From positions 327,483,679 through 327,547,678 of the forward strand of contig NC_073303.1 in NCBI RefSeq assembly GCF_027595985.1: DNA of 64,000 nt, in the 5' to 3' direction. This document shows positions 1 to 10,360 of the stretch, one piece after another; position 1 is the stretch's first letter; the number at the start of each line of letters is the position of its first letter. The notes under the pieces are model-generated. The model ran no database searches and was not told the DNA's origin. It was given only the letters and a program-made list of their open reading frames with translations. The stretch comes from Sorex araneus. Lineage: Eukaryota; Chordata; Mammalia; Eulipotyphla; Soricidae. A program made the translations under genes and the position numbers.

Positions 1-177
1 AAAAACAGTAATAATGATGGATCTCATTCCCCTGACCCTGAAAGAGCCTCCAATGAGACACTGTTGGGAAGGATGAGTAAGAGAGGCTGCTAAAATCTCA
101 GAGTTAGGACTAATGGAGACATTACTGGTGCCCGCTCAAGCAAATCGATGATCAACGGGATGACAGTGATACAGTGA
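1..177 (+). mobile_element. Internally deleted RTE derivative (RTE 5' leader fused to RTE 3' end), cut by window edge
   Basis: The sequence opens inside the block 'aaaaacagtaataa' shared with SINE-R bodies. It then runs on through sequence (…cctgaaagagcctccaatg…aagagaggctg…aaaatctc…) that matches, in the same order, the RTE 5' leader read on the minus strand at about 61140-60830. At 'ggagacattactgg' it jumps to the RTE 3' end (cccgctcaagcaaatcgatg) and finishes in gatacagtga repeats. It lacks the RTE coding region. This is what a non-autonomous, internally deleted RTE would look like, comparable to Bov-A relative to BovB. The start lies outside the window, so a tRNA head cannot be checked. 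Confidence 0.75.
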
Positions 178-1035
178 ATCTCCTAATACTGCTTGTTAGT
201 AAATGTTGTAATCTAAGACCAAGATTTGGGCATTGCTCATTACTTTCTATTTTCTTGCTTCCTCTCTCCATATTCTACAACATGAGTGAGATAATCTTAA
301 AGAGAAACTCGTGTGTCTCCTCCTAATCCTTTACACATCCCAAATTGAAGAAGCAATTACTGCTCCCTCTCTAATGTCCTAAGAGAAGAAAGAGAATTTG
401 GAACATTTGGGGGCTATTGTCAGGTACAAGTATATCTTCTATGTCTGAGATTCTATCATCAGTAGAGCAGAGATGAGGTGATGGGCCATCTTTCTACTTG
501 TCATGTAAATTCTCCCATCTCTGTCCTTTGTGCTTCTTTGCCTCATTTCTTAGCTTTGGGCTCTCAGCCCTTTAGAGAATCCAGAAGAATGAAGAAATAA
601 CCCCCCCCAAGCCCTCCCACCCTAATAACTTAGAATCATCCATGAGCATAGTGAAGATAACACTATTTAACAGGAAAGGTGATGGGGTGGGAAGGCAGTG
701 CTCACATTTGAATGTGAGCTGAATGAGTTCACATTTAGAACTATGGAGTTCAGAATGCTTAGTTATTGCACCATACCTCCCTCTCTCAACTTCCCTAACA
801 CATGGGAGCTTCCAAATTAGGATCTAAATATATAAAGGGGAAAAAAAAAGGCTACCAAGCTTCTGCCACAGAACATACTGGATGCAAAAAAAAAAAAAAA
901 CAGGACAAAACAAAACAAACAGGATGTTGGAAATAAGGTACATGAAAATCCATCATTAACAGTATTATAAGTCACAGAAATATCAATCAGTAGAAAATGT
1001 TAAACATATTTCTCCTCAGTAAAATTCTGTTAGAC
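178..1035. other. Unassigned intergenic DNA
   Basis: No coding frame or family I recognise. It contains a C-run near 601-609 and an A-run at 886-900, perhaps the tail of an eroded retroelement. Confidence 0.5.
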
Positions 1036-1193
1036 TTGAGAAACCATACAGGGATTAAGGCACTTGACTTGCATGCAACTGTCCTCAACTAAAGACCCAG
1101 CACTATGGATGGTCTCCTGAGCACTCCCAAGAGTGACCCTGAATATAGAGCCAGAAATAAGCCCTGAGCACCACTGGGTGTCATACAGTAAAG

Positions 1194-1224
<31 letters not shown>

Positions 1225-1238
1225 TAATAATAAATAAT
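1036..1238 (+). mobile_element. SINE-A copy, diverged, with (TAA)n tail
   Basis: tRNA-like head 'cagggattaaggcacttgacttgcatgcaact' is eroded, but the body keeps the SINE-A order: gtctcctgagcactcc, gagccagaaataagccctgagc and actgggtgtca. The A-rich tail has become a TAA microsatellite at about 1194-1238. Confidence 0.75.
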
Positions 1239-2144
1239 CTGCTGAGGACTGATGGGTTTCTAGAATCTGTTGAAGAGTCTAGAATTTGTTACTTTGGTCT
1301 GAGTCCCTGTAGGCTCGTGTGAAATTGTTACTGCTCCATAAGTATCTAGTCTGATGGGAATTGAAGGTTTTTAACAGAAATAGATTATCTTGGAAACCCA
1401 CCAATAATGAAGCAAAAACACTTGATAATATCTTTGATATATGTGCTATCGTTTCCCCATCATCTGAGTCCCCTCCCTGTCAAGTTCCAGGCTCTTTCTC
1501 AGTCCTTAGATCAGCATATGTACACCTTCCTTTGACCCCACTTACTTATGTAAATATATATTTAAATTTGTTATTTTTTCCCTGCTAATCTGCCTGATGT
1601 AAATTTAATTATGTGATGAGACTGAGAACCCAGTATGGGGAAGTTTCCTTCCTGCACCTATTCTAAGCACTATATTTTTCTAAATCCCTTTACTCAACTC
1701 ATCTAAACAAATGCTAATAAATATTCCATTGACTTCCACCCATTCCTGCCTGAAGTGAGAAGCATAGCTTTGGACATTCTGTGACAGGCCAGGATCAGTA
1801 AGTGAAAGAATATTTAATGAAAACAGTTTAGAGCATGGTTCTCAAAGTCATGCCCAAATCAACAACATCCTCTAGCCTGTAGATCTGCAAACTTCATCTA
1901 TAAGCACCACAGAATAAATATTTGAAGTTTGTGAGCCACAAGGTTAAACGGAGGGCATTGTGTGTTTACTTACAGAACTACAGAAGGAAAAAAAATCCAG
2001 GTTTCCTGCTGAAATTTAAACTATAGTATTGAACTTTAAATTTGTGTAAAGTAGATAATACTTATGAGAAATATGAGGATATTTCACTTGATTGGGTTTC
2101 AAATCTAGTGCTTCCTATCATGAAATAACTTGCAAAAGTTCATC
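1239..2144. other. Intergenic DNA with a possible ancient repeat
   Basis: No supported gene. The part around 1826-1990 (ggttctcaaag, then gcaaacttcatct and gtgagccacaagg) resembles an old DNA-transposon-type mammalian repeat. It is too eroded for me to name. The short frame at 1361-1588 has no recognisable features. Confidence 0.4.
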
Positions 2145-2219
2145 GGTAAGAACCATTATTGGTTTGCAGGGTAAGAACCATCATTAGCTTGCAGGGTAAG
2201 AACCATCATTTGCTTGCAG
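2145..2219 (+). repeat. Three tandem 25-bp units
   Basis: Three head-to-tail copies at 2145-2169, 2170-2194 and 2195-2219 of a unit starting ggtaagaacca and ending ttgcag. They differ at only a few positions. Each copy contains a donor-like ggtaag and an acceptor-like ttgcag, which I take to be coincidence. Confidence 0.9.
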
Positions 2220-2261
2220 GCTTTACAAAAACCAATGGTAACTCAGACTTGACTCTTTCAG

Positions 2262-2345
2262 TCTAGACTTGGGAACTTGTGAGAAATGCAAATGATAAGG
2301 TTCCACTGCAGATCCATGGAACTAGAAAATCTGAGCTGTGTGTTA
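2262..2345 (+). mobile_element. Possible hAT-type MITE fragment (MER5/MER20-like)
   Basis: The string aacttgtgagaaatgcaaat followed by an 'actagaaaatctg' motif resembles the middle of the non-autonomous hAT-Charlie repeats common in all placentals. It is short and diverged. Confidence 0.4.
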
Positions 2346-2579
2346 GAGCATAGGAGAAGGGAAGCAGTTACCCGTGTTCCAACAGCCCTTCATGGAAATT
2401 CTGACACACCTAACATCCGTGAATGTTATATTCTTAAAGTCAGTGTTGCATGATCTGTAAGACAGTGTGTACAGGACAAGGATTAGCACTACTCTCCAAG
2501 GTATTACCATGGTAAGTGATCTCTCCCAGCCCTAATTCCCTTTGTCAATGTTCTATTTTGTTCTATATAATTATTATTG

Positions 2580-3040
2580 TTTTTTTAATCGTTTAAGTAA
2601 TAGGGTTGCAAAAGTGTTCAAGTTTCTGGTATTGATATAAAAAGTCACTGCACCGCCCAACATGAGGTGCCCGTGACCCTCTGCAATCCCATTCCAGTTG
2701 TTATGTACCTCTGCTCTGACCTTCCTTCCTCCCCACTCATCCCCCTGCTATCCGTTAATTGACAGTTATGGGTTTGGGAATGCAAAACCCATGTGCTGCA
2801 GATCTCTCTCCTCATTCCCATGTTACTTCCAGTCAAGCAAGTTTGTAATGCAATGTCCAATGATGTATCATCAACTGATACTATCCACATCCTTCATTTC
2901 TCGATATAGTACAGGTGACTGAGATCATCCATCTGCCTCTGGCTTATTTTGCTCACAAAAATACCCTCCCATTCCTTCCAAGTTGCCAGGAACTCCCATT
3001 GCTAATATATGAATGAGCTTAGGTGTACATTGCTACTTTA
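2580..3040 (-). mobile_element. Old L1 3' fragment
   Basis: The pyrimidine-rich plus strand contains 'gagatcatccatctgcctct' followed by 'ggcttattttgctca', the antisense of the L1 ORF2 end/3' UTR in older mammalian L1s. It is much more diverged than the shrew L1 3' ends elsewhere in the window. The two overlapping short frames here are chance frames. Confidence 0.6.
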
Positions 3041-3049
3041 TTTATGTAG

Positions 3050-3317
3050 AGGTAGGCTCTCAAGCAGTGCTCGGGGGATGCAGAAGTCATTCCTGGCATT
3101 ATCCTAATGATATTCAGCCAATCAGGATGGCCCATTCAGAGTTCAGAGCTATGGGCAAGAACTCTAGGTAGCTCAGCCCCAGGGATGTGGTGCAGTCACC
3201 AAGCCCACACCAGGTAGTACTCAGGGAGCTTCACAGCTGCAACCAAGAATACTGGGGATTCAACTAGAACATGTAGGTAAAGCATGTGCCTCTCACCACT
3301 GAGGAATCTTCTTGACT
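3050..3317 (-). mobile_element. Very old SINE-A-like copy
   Basis: Antisense SINE order is visible: ctctcaagcagtgctcgggg, then tactggggattcaactagaac and 'aaagcatgtgcctctcacc'. There are large internal differences, so this could be an early relative of SINE-A. Confidence 0.5.
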
Positions 3318-4075
3318 CATTATTTATATTTTAAAATATGCTTCTGGGTCTTAGGCAACTCACTTAAGAAACAAGGCATGCTCAGGTCTGCTCCGAGGTG
3401 TCTAAGCAATGTAGCAATAATTTCTCTGGGAAGAGGTTCGAAATTTATGAAGAGAAAGCTTCCAAACTCTACCTGGAAAATAAACTCACGACACTATCTT
3501 CAGGAGGGCACCCTATAGATCACTAATGGAAATTGTGACTTTTCACCTTTTCTATTGCTACCTCTGAACTACCTCTGGCCAGTGAGAAATAAATGAAATT
3601 GCAACATCGGTACTGTTCCTTGATTGAATTGGTGGTATCGGTGCTATAATCATTTCACACAATTTCTAAATGATCTTCTTGTCACAAACCTGGAGTAAAG
3701 AAATATAAAGACTTTTGCCTGGGTTAATTCTCACTCTGACTCATGGTTTTCTCTCAAAAATACTGCCTCAATTTCTCCACGTGTGCCTTGGAAAGAATCA
3801 AACTCCACTGACAAGGTTGTCTTAAAAATAAACTTAGGTTTGTGAAGGTCTCTGCAGCTGACAAATGCTGAGGATTATTATTAGATATTATTGTCCTAAC
3901 AAGCTGACAAGATGATGTTTACGCTGACAAAAAGAGCACAGAGAACCTATTATTCATGCAGTATCTCTCCTGTGGCTAAACGGACCGATTCGTTGCCCAT
4001 CTGGCACCTTTTAGACAGACTGAATTTTCGTTAAAAATTTTCAAATGGAGGGAAAAAAAAAAAACCCACAGGACC
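3318..4075. other. Unassigned intergenic DNA
   Basis: Nothing recognised; the short frame at 3312-3518 has no family features. Confidence 0.5.
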
Positions 4076-4200
4076 AGAGAGCAGGGAGATAACTCAATAG
4101 TCCGGAGCTGTGCATGCCAGAGACCCAGGTTCAATTGTACGCTCTGCAAGGTGCCAGAAGACTACCAGGAGTAACCCCGCCCCATCCACACCACACCGCC
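4076..4200 (+). mobile_element. SINE-A copy, diverged and 3'-eroded
   Basis: Recognised from 'gagagcagggagataactca', agacccaggttcaattg (B-box region) and accaggagtaacccc. It is followed by a C/A-rich stretch. Confidence 0.65.
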
Positions 4201-5231
4201 CCCCCCACCCACGGCAGGGCGCCACAAGGAGCCAAATACTTCCCAAAGGGTCCCTTCCAACCAGGCCCATCACTGCACACTACTCAAAATTCAGATTAGC
4301 TGATTTCCTAAAGGTATTCTCAATCTTTCTCCAGTCATGGTCCCCTTCAGACCTAGTTTCTGTTCTGCAGCCCCTACTGGCTGGCCTCTTATGCTCTGGC
4401 TACCGGACCCCATTTACCAAGTTTCACCCGAAGTTTCCTGGGAGTACCTGAGGACACACAAGAGGTCATGTGGTTGAAAAATACTTAGCCAGAGGATTAG
4501 GTTGGATCAGGAGGAGGAAGAGGAAGATGGTCTCCAGGAGGGTATTGATAAAGATGATGGGAGCAGCTGACCTCAATTCTACCAATGTTAGGTAATTGAC
4601 TGAACTACCTGCTCTTGAAGGCCATGAATGACACATCCTAATGGATTTTTCACTCTATAAAGGTGGGATTTTCATTCTCCTCTTTTAGACCTATGGGAGC
4701 AGATAGAGCCTACTACTAGAAAGAAGATAGTGAAAGAAGATAGTGAAAGAAGATAGTGGTATTCTTTCAACTTTCAGAGCAAGGGACTCAGTGATCTTTG
4801 TTCTCTGAGGGAACTCAGAATCTTTGTCTCAGGCATATTATGTTTCAATTCCACTGTAGTAGCTGCAAAGATAGGGTACCTACACCCTAGTATGAAATGT
4901 TGGTGGGCTCACTGAAGGCACTATTAAAAGAAGAATGAAATGGAGTGAAATAGAGGTGATGATGGAAATAGGAAATGTATCCTGAGGCATTTACTCAGCT
5001 CTGCACTACTACAAAAGTGTCAAAGTCTGAGAGAACGACTCCTTTGATGTAGCTCTGAAACAAAGGAAGGAACAAAATTAAGTGAGGGGGAGGGCAGGAA
5101 ACTTTGATAAGAAGTTTGTAAAAAATATATTTTAAAATAAATGTAAAGTGTAATAGGGATAGATTGATAACTATATCAAAATTTTTACCTTATTAGATAA
5201 CACCACTGATTCAATTCCTATTTAATGTCTG
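4201..5231. other. Unassigned intergenic DNA with a 13-bp tandem repeat
   Basis: No gene is supported; the frame at 4110-4451 reads out of the SINE. Around 4718-4758 there are three tandem copies of gaaagaagatagt. Confidence 0.5.
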
Positions 5232-5245
5232 TACTTGCTAACTAA

Positions 5246-5513
5246 CTACAGCTGGAGCGATAGCAGGACTGGAGCAATAACACAGCGGGTAGGGTGTTTG
5301 CCTTGCATACAGCTGACCTGGGTTCAATTCCTATGTCCCTCTCGGAGAGCCCGGCAAGCTACATAGAGTATCCTGGCCACATGGCAGAGCCTGGCAAGCT
5401 ATCTGTGGCATATTTGATATGCCAAAAACAGTAACAATAAGTCTCATAATGGAGACGTTACTGGTGCTCACTCGAGCAAATCTATGAACAACGGGACAAC
5501 AGTGCTATAGTGC
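5246..5513 (+). mobile_element. SINE-R, full length, with 14-bp target-site duplication
   Basis: Flanked by TACTTGCTAACTAA at 5232-5245 and 5514-5527. The element has a tRNA-type head (A box near taacacagcgggtaggg, B box gggttcaattcc), an RTE-leader-derived body (tctcggagagcccggcaagc … atgccaaaaacagtaaca) and the RTE-derived tail (gttactggtgctcactcgag), ending in agtgctatagtgct. A partial extra head, gctggagcgatagca, precedes the true head at about 5250-5264. That suggests a template jump at the 5' end. Confidence 0.92.
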
Positions 5514-5539
5514 TACTTGCTAACTAAATTTGGCAGGGG

Positions 5540-5695
5540 TGGAACAGGGGGCACACCTGGAAGTGTTCAGGGATTACTTCTGGCTATACACTCAGGGATC
5601 TCTCCTGGCAGAGTTGAGGGACTATATTTAATGCCCATGGCATCAGCTGTATGCAATGCAAGCATCCTACCCACTATAGTACCTTTCCAGCCCAT
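5540..5695 (-). mobile_element. SINE-A copy, old
   Basis: Antisense order: gttcagggattacttctggc, 'cactcagggatctctcctgg' and tatgcaatgcaagcatccta. There is no clear tail. Confidence 0.7.
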
Positions 5696-7090
5696 AGTTT
5701 TTTGTATAGTGCTATTTTAAGAAAATATTCCATCTTATTATTATACTTAAGAGCTTTAAAAGCAACTGTATCTTGGTTTATTCTGGGTGATAATCCAGTG
5801 ACTTTCAGATGCTGAGTTCTCTAATGTGCCCTATGGCGCTGGCAGTCTTCTGGATACACATCTCTTCAAGCTGACTGAACCAAGGCCAATGTGATGTTTT
5901 TGTCTGAACTTGTTTCCAAATCGTGATGGAGGCACTGTATAGAAAAATTCTTTATTTAGAACTTCTGGAATATAAATTCTATTAATAGGGTAAGTAGCTG
6001 TGCTTTGTGCCATTCTTTATATCTCTCCATCCACCCTTTCAACCCAGAAGCCCCAATCTCTTCATTTCTACAAATACGTCCACTTCTCATTTGTAAATAG
6101 GTTAGGAATTTATATAATAGTGTTGGGAAATTCCTTACAAGTGGAGTCAGAGCAGTAATGCATAGCAAGGCATTTCTTTTGCTGCTGAGTCTCATCCCCA
6201 GACCTTTCTTTGTTTCCAGAAGTTGGGGAACCGACTCTTCATCTTGTCTTGCTTTGACGCATGAAATGGTTATATGACACAATTTGGCTTATGAGGTCTA
6301 TGTATAATTCCGCAAAGAATGGTTTCTTCTCTTTTTTATGTTATTAATAAGAGGATACCTCTGCAGCTGGGTATGACATACAACTTGTTTAGAATAGCAA
6401 CACCTGAAGAAGTACCTGTATCCCTGTATCACCTTGAGTCCCTGCATGACGCCCAGATTTGATCCTCAGTCTGGCATTTAAAAAAAAAAAGAAGACAGCA
6501 AATGGGAAATTTAGTAAAAAACATTTTTGCAGCCAACCAGTAGTATCTATCATATGCTTCTATAGATTTCCAAAACACATTTATACTTGAACTTTACATA
6601 CTTAACATGTACTTACTTTCTTTCTGTTTAAAATTCTAGCTTTTTAAAAAATGTCCTATGTCTTGAATATTTTATGTAAAGTTTCATGCGGTTACTCTAG
6701 AGCAAGTCTAAGCAAACCATAATGGGCAGGGTAAAGCCATTCATTCCTGATGTTTGGTGATACAAACTCCATTGAATCAGGTCTCAGTATTAGCTCTCAT
6801 GTGGTATATAACTGCTTTTATGCCACACTAAGTGCTAAGACTGGAGTATTCTCACATAGATGATAGGGCTGGTTGAGTGCTACTCGGTGGTCCTCAAGAG
6901 GACAGGTTTGTCACTCCTAATTCAACAACCTCACTTTAATGGATGCTGATTTTCAACATAATGGAAGGGAAACTCCTACATCCTGTAATCACTTCAATAT
7001 TCAAGTTGTTCCCGTTTCCATTTCCAACATTATTAAGAAAACACCGATGAACACCCATGCATGGAATTTTGTGCATGCTTTTTATAGCAG
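5696..7090. other. Unassigned intergenic DNA
   Basis: No gene recognised; minus-strand frames at 5831-6013 and 5956-6282 show no family motif. A possible SINE remnant ending in an A-run lies near 6425-6491. Confidence 0.45.
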
Positions 7091-7240
7091 GAGAGGTAAT
7101 ATAGTTTAGTAGGAATAGCATATTCTCTGAAGTTTGACTTCTATTTTCAAATTCTGGCTATGGGACTTTGACTAAATTATTTAACCATTATGAACCTCAG
7201 TTTTTTCATCTGCAAAACCTACCTCAGGACTTCTATGAAG
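7091..7240 (+). mobile_element. MIR element
   Basis: Contains the diagnostic MIR core: 'gggactttgactaaattatt', then 'gaacctcagttttttcatct' and gcaaaacctacct. An ancient mammalian SINE. Confidence 0.75.
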
Positions 7241-7430
7241 AATATATTTATGTATGCATGTATGTATGTATATACATAAATAATATATATGTACATATTG
7301 GTGTGGAACTGTTATGAAGATCATATAAATGTTGCATACATGACTGATATCTATATACAATAGGTTTGAGAGGTCATATATGTCTGTATATATATACACA
7401 TGCATATATATATATACACACACCTATAGG
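7241..7430. repeat. (TATG/TATA)n-rich microsatellite
   Basis: Alternating pyrimidine-purine sequence with tatgtatgtatatac and cacatgcatatata runs. It forces the tyrosine/isoleucine-rich chance frame on the minus strand. Confidence 0.85.
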
Positions 7431-7437
7431 TTTGAAG

Positions 7438-7595
7438 GGTAACAGGGCTTACCATGCTTAGGGACTACTACTGGCTGTGTGCTCAGGGATCACTTCTGAC
7501 AGGGCTCAAGGGACTGTATGGGGTGCCAAGGACTGAACCCAGTTGAGCCATGTGCAAGATAAATGCCCATACATTAGAATGCTAGGCATTTGGTA
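7438..7595 (-). mobile_element. SINE-A copy, old
   Basis: Antisense SINE-A: 'gtgctcagggatcacttctg', gggactgtatggggtgcc and gaacccagttgagcc. Confidence 0.7.
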
Positions 7596-7637
7596 AAAGT
7601 ATGCTAATATTTAAGTTGCTAAATTATTTTGGGTAAT

Positions 7638-7723
7638 TATACAGTAACAAGTCTCACAATGGAGATGTTACTGGTGCCCACTTGAGAAATCAATGAACAA
7701 CAGGACGACAGTGCTACAGTGCT
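7638..7723 (+). mobile_element. SINE-R 3' end, 5'-truncated
   Basis: Starts in the body at acagtaacaagtctcacaat and carries the RTE-type tail (gatgttactggtgcccactt) and gtgctacagtgcta end repeats. No head is present. Confidence 0.85.
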
Positions 7724-7955
7724 ACCATTATACATTCTCATCAGTGTTGTACAAGATATCCAGTTTTTCCTTCTCATCATGAATATTTGCTATTACCATT
7801 ATCTTTTTATATTTGAATTTAAAAATTTTTCTAGTAGAAGCTTACCTGGTCTTAAATATATTTTAAAAAATTTAGATCATAGAAGTTGAGCAAAGTATTT
7901 TCAATGTCTTTCCATAGCAATTTTTGTCAGCCATACATAATCTATGGTGAAATAT

Positions 7956-8208
7956 ATCACTGTATCACTGTCATCCTCTTGCTCATCCATTTGCTCAAGC
8001 GGGCACCAGTAACATCTCCATTGTGAGACTTGTTGTTACTGTTTTTGGCATATCGAATATGCTACTGGTAGCTTGCCAGGCTTTGCCATGTGTGGGGGGG
8101 GGATAGTCTCGGTAGCTTGCCGGGCTCTCTGAGAGGGACCAAGGAATTGAACCCAGGTCAGCCGTGCGCAAGGCAAACGCCCTACCTGCTTTGCTATAGT
8201 TCCACCCC
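7956..8208 (-). mobile_element. SINE-R, full length, with 10-bp TSD
   Basis: Target duplication GGTGAAATAT at 7946-7955 and 8209-8218. In sense (minus) orientation it runs from a tRNA-type head through the RTE-leader body to the RTE tail and (tgatacag)n. A run of nine Gs sits in the body at about 8093-8101. Confidence 0.92.
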
Positions 8209-8411
8209 GGTGAAATATGTATGAATAACTATTATCTGTTTTCTCATCAGCTAGTTTGTTTTTGCTATTAATTTATCACTTCTTTAGACTGCACTTTATC
8301 TTTTCATCCTATTATCAACAGTCTAACTTAGAACTAAGGTTTTTCATTTTCATGACAAAACCAGTTTATTAATTTTTAAAAATATGGACTGTGCATGTTT
8401 GCGAACTACTG

Positions 8412-8580
8412 ATATGGAGCAAGTGCAGTAGAGCAGTGATTAGGCACTTTTCTTGCATGAGGCCAACAAAAGTTTGATCCCAAGCACCCCATATGGTCCC
8501 CAGATTCCAGCAGGAATGAACCCTGAGTGAAGAGCCAGGAGGAAGGTCTGAGCACTGCTCTGAGCATCCCCACCAAAAGA
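8412..8580 (+). mobile_element. SINE-A copy, diverged
   Basis: Head tggagcaagtgcagtagagc, body 'gcaccccatatggtccccag' and agagccaggaggaaggtctg. It ends ccccaccaaaag. Confidence 0.75.
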
Positions 8581-8970
8581 ACTATTCATCCCATTCTCCA
8601 ACCTGAACCTCGGCCCCCACAACCAAAGGAAAGCTCCGCCTCCCAGCATCTCACCCGGGAACTGCCCTCCCCTGCCAGCCGCCACCCCCAACCCACCAAT
8701 CTAACTTCTCAAAATAGGTGTGTGGACCCGCAGTGTCCCCCTGTCATACACCTCTCATGCTATACCTTTAAAATCTCTAACCCCAAAACCACAGGGAAGC
8801 GAAGAAGTTATTTCATCTAAACCCTATATTTGAGGGATTAGTTAACTAAGGTCTAACATAAGAATCACTAGAGTCCAAGCAGGACTGTTGAGAGATATTA
8901 ATATTGTTCCCAGTCCACATTTTTATTGCTTCATATTGTTTCATTGTATAGCTGTACTCCGTTTTATGTT
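8581..8970. other. C-rich then AT-rich unassigned DNA
   Basis: A C-rich stretch at about 8580-8720 opens frames on both strands, but I recognise no protein or repeat. Confidence 0.45.
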
Positions 8971-9148
8971 TTGTTTTTTTTTTATTTTTTGGGTCACACC
9001 CGGTGATGCACAGGGCTTACTCCTGGCTCTGCACTCAGGAATTACTCCTGGTGCTGCTTGGAGGGACCATATGGGATGCTGGGAATGGAACCTGGGTTGG
9101 CCACGTGCAGGTCAAACACCCTACCCACTGCGCTATCGCTCCAGCCCC
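8971..9148 (-). mobile_element. SINE-A, well preserved
   Basis: Complete antisense copy from the poly-T end (tttttttttattttttgggt) to the inverted head gcgctatcgctccagcccc. The open frames across it are SINE-derived. Confidence 0.9.
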
Positions 9149-9179
9149 AGATGTCTACGTTTTGACTATCCATTCACAA

Positions 9180-9760
9180 ATTGAGGGGATGGGTCAGTTT
9201 GGGGGGTCCAGAGAGACTAAACATACTTCTGCCGAAAATCATCCAAGAGTAGGGTGTCAGAGAACAAACCAAGTGCAAAATCTTCTACAGAATTTTGCTG
9301 ACAGCTATTCCATTATTGTTAGGAATTACCAGCAGAGATAGTGGGCTGGGAAAGTGGAGAATGATCACTTATGATAAAATCGCAAAACTAGAAATACAGT
9401 AGAGGTGTTTAGATTATATGTTAACTCATCACCTGATTAATGTAGAGAAATACTTCATAAAATGTTTCTTCAAAGATGGATACAAAGTGGATTGAAGCCT
9501 TTCTCTGTATTAAGACAATACCAGCCCCTAGGTACTTGTCCCTTTGAGGATAGTGAGGTTTTGAACACAAATAATCAGATGAGAAATTCCCTTGATAACC
9601 CTAAACCTTTCTGTAAGTTTACTAATGATGAAGAGAAGGGAGTAAACAGTACTCTAACTAATGCTGAGACCAAATTGAAGAAGGCGTCACAGAAGCCCAT
9701 CAGGATAGAGAAAGTACAACAAAGGTTTGCTTGAATAAATAAAATGCTCTAGGAAAAGAA
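9180..9760 (+). pseudogene. Possible unrecognised retrocopy remnant
   Basis: A 90-codon frame at 9462-9734 has mixed composition (KPFCKFTNDEEKGVN) unlike simple or repeat sequence. The same frame continues upstream from about 9180 across stops at 9342 and 9378. Downstream come aataaataaaatg and an A-rich tract (aaaagaaaaaaag), resembling a poly(A) signal and tail. That pattern fits an old processed retrocopy. I do not recognise the parent gene, and chance cannot be excluded. Confidence 0.25.
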
Positions 9761-10019
9761 AAAAAGAGAGAGAGAGATGCAGCTGGGGAAAAGTGCCAAC
9801 TAATACCTCTGGGGTATTGTCCAGAGAAACAAGATAGTTAATGAGCTAGAGAAACCTGAAAAGCAGCGTTGTTGAAAGAGGCCAGAACAGAGACTGAGCA
9901 TAAGAAAGCAGGTAGGTTTCTTATGAGATCCTGAAGATCAATATGCTAAATGGCAGAATCAAATATAATGGCCAGACCTCACATGCTGGGGGAAAGGCAG
10001 CTCAGATAGAGAAGGGAAC

Positions 10020-10360
10020 ACCAAGTAGAGGATGTTGGGAGGACCCATTCGGGTTGGAAGATGCGAACTGAAAGTAGACTATAGACCTAACATGAAGGCC
10101 ACTCAATACCTCTATTGCAAACTAAAACACCCAAAAGGAGAGAGAACAAAAGGGAATGCCCTGACGCAGAGGCAGGGTGGGGTGGTGGGGGATGGGGTGG
10201 GGGTGGTGATAGGGATACTGGGATCATTGGTAGAGGCTAATGGGCACTGGTGGAGGGATGGGTAAATGATCACTGTATGAGTGAAATGCAAACACAAAAG
10301 TTCATAAGTTTGTAACTGTACATCACAGTGATTCTCTAATAAAAAAATAAATTTAAAAAA
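10020..10360 (+). mobile_element. Shrew L1 3' UTR fragment, 5'-truncated
   Basis: Purine/G-rich 3' UTR (ggtggtgggggatggggtgg), the hallmark gggcactggtggagggatgg, then agtttgtaactgtac and an A-rich end at about 10340-10360. Same layout as the L1 ends at 47185-47745 and 62606-63045. Confidence 0.88.

Noticed and set aside
5262-5340. Functional tRNA genes at SINE heads
   Set aside because: The heads keep A and B boxes but do not form complete tRNA cloverleaves and are fused to SINE bodies.
7181-7423. Tyr/Ile-rich 80-codon minus-strand frame
   Set aside because: Translation of an alternating TA/TG microsatellite.
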